From CAZRXG01 sp964603985 (GTDB lineage: Bacteria; Chloroflexota; Anaerolineae; Aggregatilineales; UBA3940), in the NCBI GenBank assembly GCA_964603985.1, contig CAZRXG010000019.1:10382-74381 (forward strand): 64,000 nucleotides of DNA. The letters are read 5' to 3'. Positions 50,209 through 58,538 of this stretch are shown here, one piece after another. A program made the position numbers and the translations under genes. Below the pieces are notes generated by a model. The model worked only from the letters and a program-made list of their open reading frames with translations, ran no database searches and was not told the origin of the DNA. The first letter of the stretch is position 1; the number at the start of each line of letters is the position of its first letter.

Positions 50209-50580
50209 TCAGACGAGCTTCTCAAGGTCAGTGACGGCGCGCCCCATGTCCAGGAAGACCAGGCCAAGCTTGGCGTCTTCGCGGGCCAGAACGGTCAGCA
50301 CGGCCTCCTCGCCGACCGCCATCAGGATGACGAACCCCTTTTCACCTTTGATGTAGACCTGGTCGAGCGTACCGCGTCCTAATTCGCTGGCGATCCGCTC
50401 ACCCAGGGAAAGCATAGCAGCCGACATCGCGGCCACGCGATCTTCTTCGACCTCGGCCGGCATGGACGAGGCCATGCTGAGACCGTCTACACTCACCACC
50501 GCGGCAGCTTCCACAGCCGGTGAACTGGCCTGCAAATCGCGCAGCCGTTCTACCATTTGTTCTGTGCGGGACTTGGTCAA
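50209..50580 (-). CDS. Roadblock/LC7-domain protein
   Basis: 123 residues forming one roadblock/LC7 module: helix TEQMVERLRDLQAS, strand VEAAAVVSVDGLSMASSMP, helix VAAMSAAMLSLGERIASELG, and strands LDQVYIKGEKGFVILMAV and AVLTVLA. A C-terminal helix GLVFLDMGRAVTDLEKLV follows. Such proteins (MglB-like) commonly regulate or dock with small GTPases and other signalling proteins. No GTPase gene is in the window. It lies 219 bp downstream of the V4R-domain gene on the same strand, a pairing seen in Chloroflexota and archaea. Confidence 0.85.
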   Translation of the reverse strand: MTKSRTEQMVERLRDLQASSPAVEAAAVVSVDGLSMASSMPAEVEEDRVAAMSAAMLSLGERIASELGRGTLDQVYIKGEKGFVILMAVGEEAVLTVLAREDAKLGLVFLDMGRAVTDLEKLV

Positions 50581-50799
50581 CTTCTAACTCCTAGCGTGTA
50601 AGGTGATGCAAATGGATAGCGATAAGGTTGGATGGCACCCCCGCAGGCATTTCAACAGAAACCCGGTGGGTGTGCTCACACTGGGCCGGTGCCTCTGCAA
50701 ACGACACAATCGGTCACACGACAGCGTGTCCGGCAGGCTGTGACCGTTCGGGGCCGTCGCCGATCCCGATCCGGCGGACCGGCGCGACCTGCCAGCAAG

Positions 50800-51651
50800 C
50801 TACTCGACCGGCACCTTTTCGATCTTGATGACGCAGTCTTTGTCGCCCTTGGCCTTGCATTCCGTTTCCATGATGCGGAACTTTTTGCCTTCGGCGACCC
50901 ACCCGAGCGCCCCCTGAAGCACACCGATGGCCAGGTGGCAGACAGGTTCCTCAGCTTTGCGGCCCCAGCACACGGGGCAGCGGGTGATCGTCCAGATCCA
51001 GTGCTTGTCGTCCTCGCTGACCTCGACCACCTGGTCGGTCACCGAGTTAAAGAACTTGGAGAAGAACTCAAGGCCGAGCTTCACCCTGGCTTCCAGCGAA
51101 CCGACCTTCATCGCGACCTGGGCGGCTGCCGCCACGCTCTTAAACTGGGTCAGCCCATCCTTGAAGGCCTGCTCACCCGCGCGCGTGGCAAACACGCGTG
51201 CGCCTCGGGGGCCGTACATGTCCCAGATGCCCTGTTGTAGCTGCCCGACTCGAGTGAAGGAGAATTCCTTTTTCATGTTGTCGGGGGGGTAGTTGCCGAT
51301 CAGCTCCGGGATCTTAGCCATGTTGAGCAGGGCGGCGACACCCTTCTCGCCCATCACCTCTTCCGCCGAGGTCAGCATCACGCGGGCCCACTTGTTGGGG
51401 TAGAAGTACTGCTTCTCTTTTTCTTCTTTCTTTTCTTCTTCTTTTTTCTTCTCGGCTTCTTTCTTCGCCTCTTTGGCTTCGGCCTCCTTGGCTTCAGCCT
51501 TTTTGGCCTCGGCCTCCTTGGCTTTGGCCTCTTTGGCTTCGGCCTCCTTGGCTTCAGCCTTTTTGGCCTCGGCCTCTTTTTCTTTGGCTTCTTTCGCCTC
51601 GGCTTCTTTTTTCTTGGTGTCTTCTTCTTTTGCCTTTTCCTCTGGACTCAT
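50800..51651 (-). CDS. V4R-domain protein with long KEA-repeat N-terminus
   Basis: The first ~80 residues are Lys/Glu/Ala repeats (KEAEAKEAKAKEAEAKKAEA), predicted as a continuous charged alpha helix or coiled coil. The rest (~200 residues) ends in a V4R (4-vinyl reductase) signature: TRCPVCWGRK with CxxC, VCHLAIGVLQGALGW, and FRIMETECKAKGDKDCVIKI. The conserved cysteines could bind zinc or a small ligand. V4R domains are sensory modules. The repeat is encoded by near-identical GCCTCCTTGGCTTC units, so its length may vary by slippage. It lies upstream of the roadblock gene and shares its strand. Confidence 0.8.
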   Translation of the reverse strand: MSPEEKAKEEDTKKKEAEAKEAKEKEAEAKKAEAKEAEAKEAKAKEAEAKKAEAKEAEAKEAKKEAEKKKEEEKKEEKEKQYFYPNKWARVMLTSAEEVMGEKGVAALLNMAKIPELIGNYPPDNMKKEFSFTRVGQLQQGIWDMYGPRGARVFATRAGEQAFKDGLTQFKSVAAAAQVAMKVGSLEARVKLGLEFFSKFFNSVTDQVVEVSEDDKHWIWTITRCPVCWGRKAEEPVCHLAIGVLQGALGWVAEGKKFRIMETECKAKGDKDCVIKIEKVPVE

Positions 51652-51935
51652 CTGATCCCCCGGTCATAAGGTAAGTGACACATGGTACCTCGTGGTAGGG
51701 GCGGCGCGACCGACCATTGCTGCCGATGCGTTCCACCTCAGTTTATCTGCTATTATCTGCTAGTAGGATGTTACTACTAAGTGTCTAGATAATCAAATTG
51801 CCTGCCGAGACTCGCGGAAGCCACCAGATTGCCCTACAGGATAGTCTACGCCGGCCATCCACGCAAGTCCGCGCGGGCGCTGCCGGGCCTTCCGGTCGCG
51901 CTGACGCATCGCCTCGGCCTGCCACCTGGGATATA

Positions 51936-51974
51936 CTCCCCGGCGGCGAAGCGGGGCCTCTACCCGCCGGGGAG
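51936..51974 (+). promoter_or_regulatory. Hairpin and -10 element in the ATPase leader
   Basis: TATACT (51932-51937) is followed by CTCCCCGGCGG (51936-51946), which pairs with CCGCCGGGGAG (51964-51974), in the 5' leader of the ABC ATPase gene. It is not a TPP aptamer: the CTGAGA and ACCTGATC cores are absent. Confidence 0.5.
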
Positions 51975-52027
51975 AGATGCTGTGTCCGACCCAAAGGAGA
52001 GCGGGTAATCGGCCACAGGGGGAGACC

Positions 52028-52792
52028 ATGACCACACCCAAGCTCGAAGTGCGGCACGTCGGCAAGACCTTTCACGGTGACGGGCGAACCGTCCCGGCGT
52101 TGGAGGATGTTTCGCTGCGCGTGATGCCAGGCGAGTTCGTGACGATCATCGGGCCGTCGGGGAGCGGCAAGAGCACGCTCTTCAACCTGATCGTCGGGCT
52201 GCTGCAGCCGGACACGGGCGAGATCTGCATTGATGGGGAGGTCTGCGCGGAACGGGCGGGTCGGGTCGGCTATATGCCGCAGCGTGACCTGCTGCTGCCG
52301 TGGCGCAGTGTGCTCGACAACGTGATCATCCCGCTGGAGCTGCGGGCCGTGCCGCGCCCCGAAGCGCGTGCTCAGGCCCGTGAGATGCTGCCGCTGTTCG
52401 GGTTGGAGGATTTTGCCGGGGTGTATCCCAGCGCGCTCTCCGGGGGGATGCGCCAGCGGGCGGCACTGCTGCGGACGATCCTGACCGGGCGGGATACGCT
52501 GCTGCTCGACGAGCCGTTTGGGGCGCTGGATGCGCTGACGCGGCGCGAGCTTCAGGACTGGCTGCTGGAGGTGTGGCGGCGGTTCGGGCCGACGGTGGTG
52601 TTCATCACGCACGACGTGGAGGAGGCGCTGTACCTGGCCGACCGGGTGATCGTGCTGAGCGAAAGGCCGGGGCGGGTGGTTAAGTCGCTGGAGGTGGAGC
52701 TGGCGCGCCCCCGGCGGCGGGGATTGGTGGCCGAGCCGGGCTTCGGGGCGCAGATGGCGATCCTGCTGGAGGCGCTGGGCGTGGAGGTGTGA
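52028..52792 (+). CDS. ABC transporter ATPase, SsuB/TauB/ThiZ-like (orphan)
   Basis: Cytoplasmic nucleotide-binding subunit of the nitrate/sulfonate/HMP importer class. Walker A GPSGSGKST (residues ~40-48), Q-loop MPQRDLLLPW, signature LSGGMRQRA, Walker B TLLLDEPFGALD, and H-loop VFITHDVEEAL. 254 residues is usual. MPQRDLLLPWRSVLDN is characteristic of this class. No permease or binding protein is adjacent; the ThiX/ThiY pair at 4959-7459 lacks an ATPase, so a split transporter is plausible but unproven. ATG 52028 follows GGGGGAGACC. Its stop codon lies at the very edge of the inverted LRR duplication, whose SOS-type promoter fires antisense into this gene. Confidence 0.88.
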   Translation: MTTPKLEVRHVGKTFHGDGRTVPALEDVSLRVMPGEFVTIIGPSGSGKSTLFNLIVGLLQPDTGEICIDGEVCAERAGRVGYMPQRDLLLPWRSVLDNVIIPLELRAVPRPEARAQAREMLPLFGLEDFAGVYPSALSGGMRQRAALLRTILTGRDTLLLDEPFGALDALTRRELQDWLLEVWRRFGPTVVFITHDVEEALYLADRVIVLSERPGRVVKSLEVELARPRRRGLVAEPGFGAQMAILLEALGVEV

Positions 52793-52818
52793 GCGTCGTG
52801 CCCCGCAGGCGCTAACTA

Positions 52819-52863
52819 GAACTGGCGTTCTGATCATTGTAGCACGGGATGAGGGGCTGTCAA
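52819..52863 (-). promoter_or_regulatory. Third SOS-box promoter, antisense to the ABC ATPase
   Basis: On the minus strand: TTGACA (52863-52858), 16-bp spacer, TACAAT (52841-52836), and GAACGCCAGTTC (52830-52819). It is the duplicated counterpart of 41447-41491. Homology ends about 52789, so the downstream RNA of copy B is truncated here and transcription would enter the ATPase gene antisense. Confidence 0.7.
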
Positions 52864-52878
52864 TTGGAAAAGGGTCAG

Positions 52879-52908
52879 AAAAAGGGAGCGGCCCGCAGGC
52901 TGCCCCCT
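52879..52908 (-). terminator. Intrinsic terminator after LRR5
   Basis: Counterpart of 41403-41431 with a GC-rich stem and TTTTT on the minus strand; the stem has diverged slightly. Confidence 0.6.
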
Positions 52909-52935
52909 GGTGTGTGATGCGGTATCCCGCCGCTC

Positions 52936-55509
52936 TCACGGGATGACGATGTCCATCACGTGCTCGTCGTTGATGTAGATGGCGTACGTCAGCCCGCTGG
53001 TGTACGTCCCCTCCAGCCGGATCGTGTCGGTGTAGGGCGTCGTCGTCGCCGGGCAGACCTGGCCTGGATTCTGCTCGCGGTAGATGTCGATGTACACGTC
53101 GCTGCCCACCTGCTCCTGATCAACCGTCACCCGGCCCCCGCAGCCGGACGGCTGGAAGCCCTCGACGGTCAGCACCGGCGTCGTCCCGTCGAACGTTACT
53201 TCGATGTTCTCCACCTGGGTGAACTCGAACTTCGGCAGCACGACGAACGCGTAGCTGTACAGGCTCCACAGGTCGTTTTGCTGGTCGCCGTGCGCGGGTG
53301 TGAACGTTCGCACCAGCAGGTAGTAGCGCGCGCCGACCTCCAGCCCGCTGACCGGATAGCTGCCCTCGGTCTTGTCGGCGGTATTGCCGACCACCGTGTA
53401 CGGCCCGCCGGGCGAGGGCGCGACGCTGACCTCGTAGAAGCCGCCGTCGCCCTGGTAGAGGATCGGCGTCCAGGTCAGGTCGATGTCTGCCGAGGTGAAA
53501 TCCATGCCGGTGATGGTCGCCGTCAGGTCGTCGGGCGGGACGGTCTGCGTGTCGGCCCAGTCGGGGTCTTGGTAGTTGAGGAAGTCAATCAGCGCCGGGT
53601 CGGAGGCGGTCAGCATGTTGTAACCCAGGTCGAGCGCCCACAGCGGTGTCAGGTTGGTCAGGGCAGGTGGAATGTCGCCTGACAGCGCATTGTTGCCCAG
53701 GAAAAGGAACCCCAGATTGGACAGATTCCCCAGTTCCGGTGGAATGCCACCGGTCAGTTGGTTGTTTCCCAAGCCGAGCTGCCACAGGTTGAACAGGCCG
53801 CCCAGCTCCGGCGGGATGGCCCCACTCAGATCATTCTCGGACAGGTCGAGGTAGTACAGACTGGACAGGTCGCCCAGCTCCGGCGGGATGGCCCCACTCA
53901 GGTCATTCCCGGACAGGTCGAGGTCCGTCAGGTTGGAGAAGCCCCCCAGCTCCGGCGGGATGGCCCCACTCAGATCATTCCCGGACAGGTCAAGATCCCA
54001 CAGGTTTGACAGGTCACCCAGCTCCGGCGGGATGGCCCCACTCAGATCATTCTCGGACAGATTGAGGTTCCCCAGGTTGGACAGGCTACCCAGCCCCGGC
54101 GGGATGGCCCCACTCAGATCATTCTCGGACAGATCGAGGTTCCCCAGGTTGGACAGGCTACCCAGCCCCGGCGGGATGCCCCCGCCCAGATCATTCTCGG
54201 ACAGGTCGAGGCAGTACAGACTGGACAAGCCGCCCAGCTCCGGCGGGATGGCCCCACTCAGATCATTCTCGGACAGGTCGAGGTTCCCCAGGTTGGAGAG
54301 GCCCCCAAGTTCCGGCGGGATGCCCCCACTCAGTTGGTTCAAACCCAGGTTGAGGATCACCAGATTGGATAGGTCGCCCAGCTCCGGCGGGATGCCCCCG
54401 CTCAGTTGGTTGCCAACCAGGTGGAGGTTCCCCAGGTTGGAGAGGCCCCCAAGTTCCGGCGGGATGGCCCCGCTCAGTTGGTTCCAGCCCAGGTTGAGGT
54501 ATTCCAGATTGGACAGGCCCCCCAGTTCCGGCGGGATGGCCCCGCTCAGGTCATTCTCGGACAGGTCGAGGTCCACCAGGTTGGACAGGTCCCCTAGCTC
54601 CGGCGGGATGGCCCCACTCAAGTCATTCTCGGACAGGCTGAGGCCCACCAGATTGGACAGGTCACCCAGCTCCGGCGGGATGGCCTCGCTCAGTTGGTTC
54701 CAGCCCAGACTGAGGTACTCCAGATTGGACAGGTCGCCCAGCTCCGGCGGGATGGCCCCGCTCAGTTGGTTGGCTTCCAGGGTGAAGTACTCCAGATTGG
54801 ACAGGCCCCCTAGCTCCGGCGGGATGCCCCCGCTCAGACCGTTGAGGGGCAGAATGAGCCACTCCAGGCTGGACAAATCCTCCAACTCCGGCGGGATGCC
54901 CCCGCTCAGCTGGTTGTCGTCCAGCCAGAGCTCGGAGACGTGACCTCCGCTGCACGTCACGCCGTACCAGGTGCAGGGTTGGTCGTTCTGCTTCCAGTTG
55001 GTGTTGTCGTACCAGTTGTCGCCGTCGGTGCTGTCGTACAGCGCGACCAGCGCGTCGCACTCTGTCTGCGGGATCTGCGTCACGGCGGTGCAGTCGGTGA
55101 AGGGGTCGGCACCCACCGGCGGATCGGCGGCGGTTGCAGCCGCCCTGTCTTCGCGATCATCGCCGGACGGGCGCTCCCAACCAGGGTCGGGCAGCAGGGT
55201 CTCATCGGTGGGTGGGGCATCAGGTGGGGGTCGGACGTCCTCAGACGCGGGCGGCGCGCCAGCGCTCTCCAGCGGCTGAGGTTTCACCGCCGGGGAGAGT
55301 GACACTTCCTCGGCGGGCGGCGCAACCGGCACAGGCCCCTCCCCGACGGTCGACGCGCCCCGCGCTTCAGGCGGGGGCAGGTTGCCGGATGGGGCCCCAT
55401 CCGGCTGTTCAACATCGGCTGTTAAAGAGATTTCCGGCACATCGGTGCAGGCTGTGATGATGAGCGCGATAACGAGCGAGAACGCGAAGAGGTGCATCGA
55501 ACGACGCAT
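52936..55509 (-). CDS. LRR5: inverted LRR-FN3 lipoprotein copy
   Basis: 857 residues. Signal peptide and lipobox (IITAC) are identical to LRR4, and a ~100-residue Pro/Glu-rich stalk follows. There is a single cap (CDALVALYDSTDGDNW...CTWYGVTC), eighteen 24-residue plant-type LRRs, one FN3-like domain and the C-terminal beta domain with Cys pairs (PSGCGGRVTV, GQVCPATT). Compared with LRR4 it has one long repeat block in place of two shorter ones, so the repeat region has been reorganised while the N- and C-terminal parts were kept. It lies just downstream of udp, the likely ancestral setting of this family. Predicted surface exposed. Confidence 0.82.
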   Translation of the reverse strand: MRRSMHLFAFSLVIALIITACTDVPEISLTADVEQPDGAPSGNLPPPEARGASTVGEGPVPVAPPAEEVSLSPAVKPQPLESAGAPPASEDVRPPPDAPPTDETLLPDPGWERPSGDDREDRAAATAADPPVGADPFTDCTAVTQIPQTECDALVALYDSTDGDNWYDNTNWKQNDQPCTWYGVTCSGGHVSELWLDDNQLSGGIPPELEDLSSLEWLILPLNGLSGGIPPELGGLSNLEYFTLEANQLSGAIPPELGDLSNLEYLSLGWNQLSEAIPPELGDLSNLVGLSLSENDLSGAIPPELGDLSNLVDLDLSENDLSGAIPPELGGLSNLEYLNLGWNQLSGAIPPELGGLSNLGNLHLVGNQLSGGIPPELGDLSNLVILNLGLNQLSGGIPPELGGLSNLGNLDLSENDLSGAIPPELGGLSSLYCLDLSENDLGGGIPPGLGSLSNLGNLDLSENDLSGAIPPGLGSLSNLGNLNLSENDLSGAIPPELGDLSNLWDLDLSGNDLSGAIPPELGGFSNLTDLDLSGNDLSGAIPPELGDLSSLYYLDLSENDLSGAIPPELGGLFNLWQLGLGNNQLTGGIPPELGNLSNLGFLFLGNNALSGDIPPALTNLTPLWALDLGYNMLTASDPALIDFLNYQDPDWADTQTVPPDDLTATITGMDFTSADIDLTWTPILYQGDGGFYEVSVAPSPGGPYTVVGNTADKTEGSYPVSGLEVGARYYLLVRTFTPAHGDQQNDLWSLYSYAFVVLPKFEFTQVENIEVTFDGTTPVLTVEGFQPSGCGGRVTVDQEQVGSDVYIDIYREQNPGQVCPATTTPYTDTIRLEGTYTSGLTYAIYINDEHVMDIVIP

Positions 55510-55551
55510 GGCACCCTCTCCCTATGCAACTCACCCCACTTGTTACATGCT

Positions 55552-55570
55552 AGTATATACGAACTATCAA
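55552..55570 (-). promoter_or_regulatory. Shared LRR promoter motif (LRR5)
   Basis: On the minus strand TTGATAGTTCGTATATACT, matching the LRR4 version with one change in the TATAAT, and located ~45 bp before the start codon. Confidence 0.6.
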
Positions 55571-55604
55571 GGAATTTCGAGTGCTGCTTACCAGACCCCG
55601 CCGC

Positions 55605-56330
55605 TCACGCTTCCTCATCGGCGCGGGCCAGGTCGCGCATGGTGCGCAGGGCCACGCGGATGGCGCGCTCCTCGCCCTGCCGGAACGCCTCCTTGCCCCA
55701 CTCCGGCTTGGTCTCGCCCGGCGCGCTGTCCGAGGTGAAGATCGCGCCGGTGCGCCAGCCCCGGTACGCGCCCAGCACAAACAGCGTGTCGCTCTCCATC
55801 TCGATGAAAACCGCGCCCGCGTTGACCACCACCTGGAGGAACTCGGTGCCGCGCGGGGCATAGAAGGCGTCGGTCGAGATGCCGAAGCCGACCGTGCAGG
55901 GGATGTCGAGCGCCTCGGCGGCCTCGACCAGGCCGCGCAGCACGGCAAAGGTAGGCACGGCAGGGAAGGCGGGCGGCAAGTAGGCGTTGGCCGTGCCGCC
56001 GCCGCGAAACGAGCTGCTGGCGACGATCACGTCACCCGGCCCCTGCCCGGCCTGAAACACGCCGCACGACCCGACGCGGATGAAGGTGTCGGCCCCCATG
56101 CGGGCCAGCTCTTCCAGCGCGATGGCAGCCGTCGGGCCGCCCATGCCGGTTCCGCAGACGGTCATGGGCATGCCCTCGTGGTGGCCGGAATAGACGACGT
56201 ACCCCCGGCTGTCGGTGATCAGGCGGGCGTCGTCGAAGTGGTCGGCGATCTTTTTGGCGCGGGTGTGGTCGCCGGGGCAGAACACGTAGCGGGCGATGTC
56301 ACCGGCGTCACAGCGAATGTGGAATTCCAT
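55605..56330 (-). CDS. udp: Uridine phosphorylase / nucleoside phosphorylase family 1
   Basis: Phosphorolytic cleavage of nucleosides for base salvage, cytoplasmic. Signatures: YVFCPGDHTRAKKIADHF (phosphate-binding Gly/Asp and Arg), TVCGTGMGGPTAAIALEEL, FIRVGSCGVFQ, and FIEMESDTLFVLG with the Glu-Met-Glu ribose-binding motif near residue 180. 241 residues is typical of the hexameric PNP/UDP family. Uridine is the likeliest substrate but purine nucleosides cannot be excluded. ATG 56330 with AAAGAGGTG upstream. Its last codons (LARADEEA) and downstream region were copied with the LRR genes throughout the window. Confidence 0.88.
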   Translation of the reverse strand: MEFHIRCDAGDIARYVFCPGDHTRAKKIADHFDDARLITDSRGYVVYSGHHEGMPMTVCGTGMGGPTAAIALEELARMGADTFIRVGSCGVFQAGQGPGDVIVASSSFRGGGTANAYLPPAFPAVPTFAVLRGLVEAAEALDIPCTVGFGISTDAFYAPRGTEFLQVVVNAGAVFIEMESDTLFVLGAYRGWRTGAIFTSDSAPGETKPEWGKEAFRQGEERAIRVALRTMRDLARADEEA

Positions 56331-56449
56331 GCTTGCACCTCTTTCCCTTGAAGATGGGTATTAGTTCACTCGTATGCTACACGCGAAGGGTGGCGGGAAC
56401 AAGTTGGGTGGGCGCATGTCTGGCTCTGAGATGGATTAACCTGACTGTT

Positions 56450-56646
56450 CTCACCCCCTCCGCCCTTCGGGCACTTCCCCCATGGATGGACTTTTACAAT
56501 TTAATCCGGTCATCGTTTACCCCCCACCCCCGACCCCTCCCCCACATTCCGCGCCTTGACGGCGCTGGGGGGAGGGGAGAAGCCAGACGAGCCACATTCT
56601 CATTGTGGCCGGGCGGATTTATCCTCCGGAGTGAGGTGATTTTTTG
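56450..56646. repeat. Cluster of dispersed repeats and hairpins
   Basis: CACCCCCTCCGCCCTTCGGG (56453-56472) recurs inverted at 24583-24611. ATGGACTTTTACAATTTAAT and the following CCGGTCATCGTTT (56486-56518) recur at 59980-60015. Further on, GCCACAT-tctc-ATTGTGGC (56583-56601) forms a hairpin, and a CCTCCGG-containing stretch precedes TTTTTT at 56640. No gene is seen in 56331-56756. Confidence 0.65.
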
Positions 56647-56756
56647 ACAGATCGTTCGTGCACGCCTCCACATGCCGGAGGATTGCCACGCGGGGGTCGA
56701 TGTGTTATGCTGTCTCCCCGATTGCAGATGCCTCCGGGCACGCCAGGAGATCACCC

Positions 56757-58538
56757 ATGACGCTATCGCGCCGGACTGCTGCCGGATTGTTGTGCGGCCT
56801 GTTTGTGCTGGCCTTCGTGCTGCGGGCCTATCATCCCATCTCGCGCCCCCCACAGTGGCACGATCGATCGCTGTTGTTCCAGAATGCCATGCTCCACCAC
56901 CGGTGGAGTGATACTTACCAGTCGCGCCATCCAGGTGTGACCACGATGACGGTCGGGGCGGTGACGCTGTGGGTCTACCGGGCCGTCGTGGGCACGCCTG
57001 CGGAGAAGCTGTTTAGCTGGGCGGCCCCGCCGTTCGCCACCCCCTACGGGCGGGAGATGGCGGCGGGCGTGCTGGGGTTGGCGCTCACGATTGCGGTGCT
57101 GCTGGTGGCGGTTGCGCTGGCGCTGCGCAGGCTAGGCGGGTGGCCGCTGGCGCTGGCCGCGACCGGCCTGCTGGTCTTCGCGCCGTTCTACATGGCCGAG
57201 AGCCGGGTGTTTCACGTCGACGGGCTACTGAGCACGTTCATGCTGCTCTCGGCGCTGCTGCTGCTGATCGGCGCTCAGACCGGCCATAAGGTCTACCTGC
57301 TGCTGTCGGGGTTTCTGGGGGGCTGCGCGGTGCTGTCCAAGACGCCGGGCATTTTCCTGATCCCCTACACTGGCCTGACGCTGCTGGTGCACCTGGTGGT
57401 CAGGGTGTGGCCGCAGTGGGCGGATCATGGCGATGGGCGGATCGGGTGGCTGGTAGGCGAGACGTGGCGGGGCCTGGTGCTGCCCGGCCTGTTGTGGCTG
57501 GTGATGATGATCGTGCCGTTGATCATGTGGCCGGCCATGTGGGAGCATCCGGGCGAGGTGCTGGATAAGCTCTTCAGCGGCGCGAGCGAGCACGTCACCA
57601 ACCCGCACATTCGCACGCGCTTCTTCGCGGGGCAGATCCTCTTCGAGGAGCATCCGAGCGCGGTCTTCTATCCAACAACGATGCTGTTTAACAGCACCTT
57701 CGTCACGCTGACGCTGGCGTTGGCTGCGTTGGGGCTGTATACGCTGTGGCGTAAGCGGGTAACCCTCCCGCTGCCGCCGGTGGTCTTCTGGTTGCTGGTG
57801 GCATACGCGGTCTTCTTCACGATACAGATGACGATCGGGGCCAAGCAGGTCGACCGCTACGTGCTGCCCGCCCTGGTGATGCTCGACCTGGTGGCGGCGG
57901 TCGGGTTGGTGGGGGTCGCCGGGCTGCTGCGCGAGGCGATGGCCGGAACGCGTCCGCGCCTGGGGCGCGCCCTGGCTCCGGGCCTGATCGGGCTGGCGGT
58001 CGGGCTTCAGGCGTTGGTGGGGGTCATCCACGCGCCCGACTATGGCGCGCATCACAACTACCTGCTGGGTGGCAACCTGACCGCGCAGCGGGTGGTTGAG
58101 GTCATGGGGCAGAACGAGGGCATCCTCTACGTGGCCGACCACCTCAATGGCGAACTGGGCGGCGTGGTATCCGAGATCAGGGTCACGTCGCCGATTGAAA
58201 AGTCGCTGGGGCAGTACTTCACCGGAAAGATCGAGGCCGACCTCACCGGGCGCTCGGAGTACTACCTGTTTGGCTATACGGCCATCCAGCGGAATAACAA
58301 GCCTGAGGAGTGGCGGTCGACGTGGGACGCGTTCCACGCGCAGGGAAAGCAGCCTGAGCTGGTCGTGGTGTTTGACGGGGTCGAATTTATGTGGCTCTAC
58401 CCGGAGCATGAGGCGACGCGTCAGGTCGTGATCCGGCGGGGCTGGGTGGGCCTGATAGGCGTCGCCTGGCTGTGGACGGTGGCGCTGGGCGGTGGGTTGG
58501 CGTGGGCCGTCAGGCGGACAGGCCCGGAGGACGCGTGA
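56757..58538 (+). CDS. PMT/ArnT-family membrane glycosyltransferase
   Basis: About 593 residues with ten to twelve helices. The first extracytoplasmic loop contains PPQWHDRSLLFQNAML...YQSRHPGVTTM, in which the conserved acidic/His residues after helix 1 resemble the GT39/GT83 active-site loop. FAPFYMAESRVFHVDGLLSTFMLL is the second conserved loop of this GT-C class (ESR..HVD). GSKTPG-like CAVLSKTPGIFLIPYTGL follows. The C-terminal ~120 residues form a soluble extracytoplasmic domain. Donor is probably a polyprenyl-phosphate sugar; acceptor unknown. ATG 56757 has CAGGAGA. Its stop overlaps the next start (TGATG). Confidence 0.82.
   Translation: MTLSRRTAAGLLCGLFVLAFVLRAYHPISRPPQWHDRSLLFQNAMLHHRWSDTYQSRHPGVTTMTVGAVTLWVYRAVVGTPAEKLFSWAAPPFATPYGREMAAGVLGLALTIAVLLVAVALALRRLGGWPLALAATGLLVFAPFYMAESRVFHVDGLLSTFMLLSALLLLIGAQTGHKVYLLLSGFLGGCAVLSKTPGIFLIPYTGLTLLVHLVVRVWPQWADHGDGRIGWLVGETWRGLVLPGLLWLVMMIVPLIMWPAMWEHPGEVLDKLFSGASEHVTNPHIRTRFFAGQILFEEHPSAVFYPTTMLFNSTFVTLTLALAALGLYTLWRKRVTLPLPPVVFWLLVAYAVFFTIQMTIGAKQVDRYVLPALVMLDLVAAVGLVGVAGLLREAMAGTRPRLGRALAPGLIGLAVGLQALVGVIHAPDYGAHHNYLLGGNLTAQRVVEVMGQNEGILYVADHLNGELGGVVSEIRVTSPIEKSLGQYFTGKIEADLTGRSEYYLFGYTAIQRNNKPEEWRSTWDAFHAQGKQPELVVVFDGVEFMWLYPEHEATRQVVIRRGWVGLIGVAWLWTVALGGGLAWAVRRTGPEDA

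Noticed and set aside
51800..52027. A second TPP riboswitch in front of the orphan ABC ATPase
   Set aside because: Neither CTGAGA nor ACCTGATC-type cores are present; only a GC hairpin after a -10-like element is seen.
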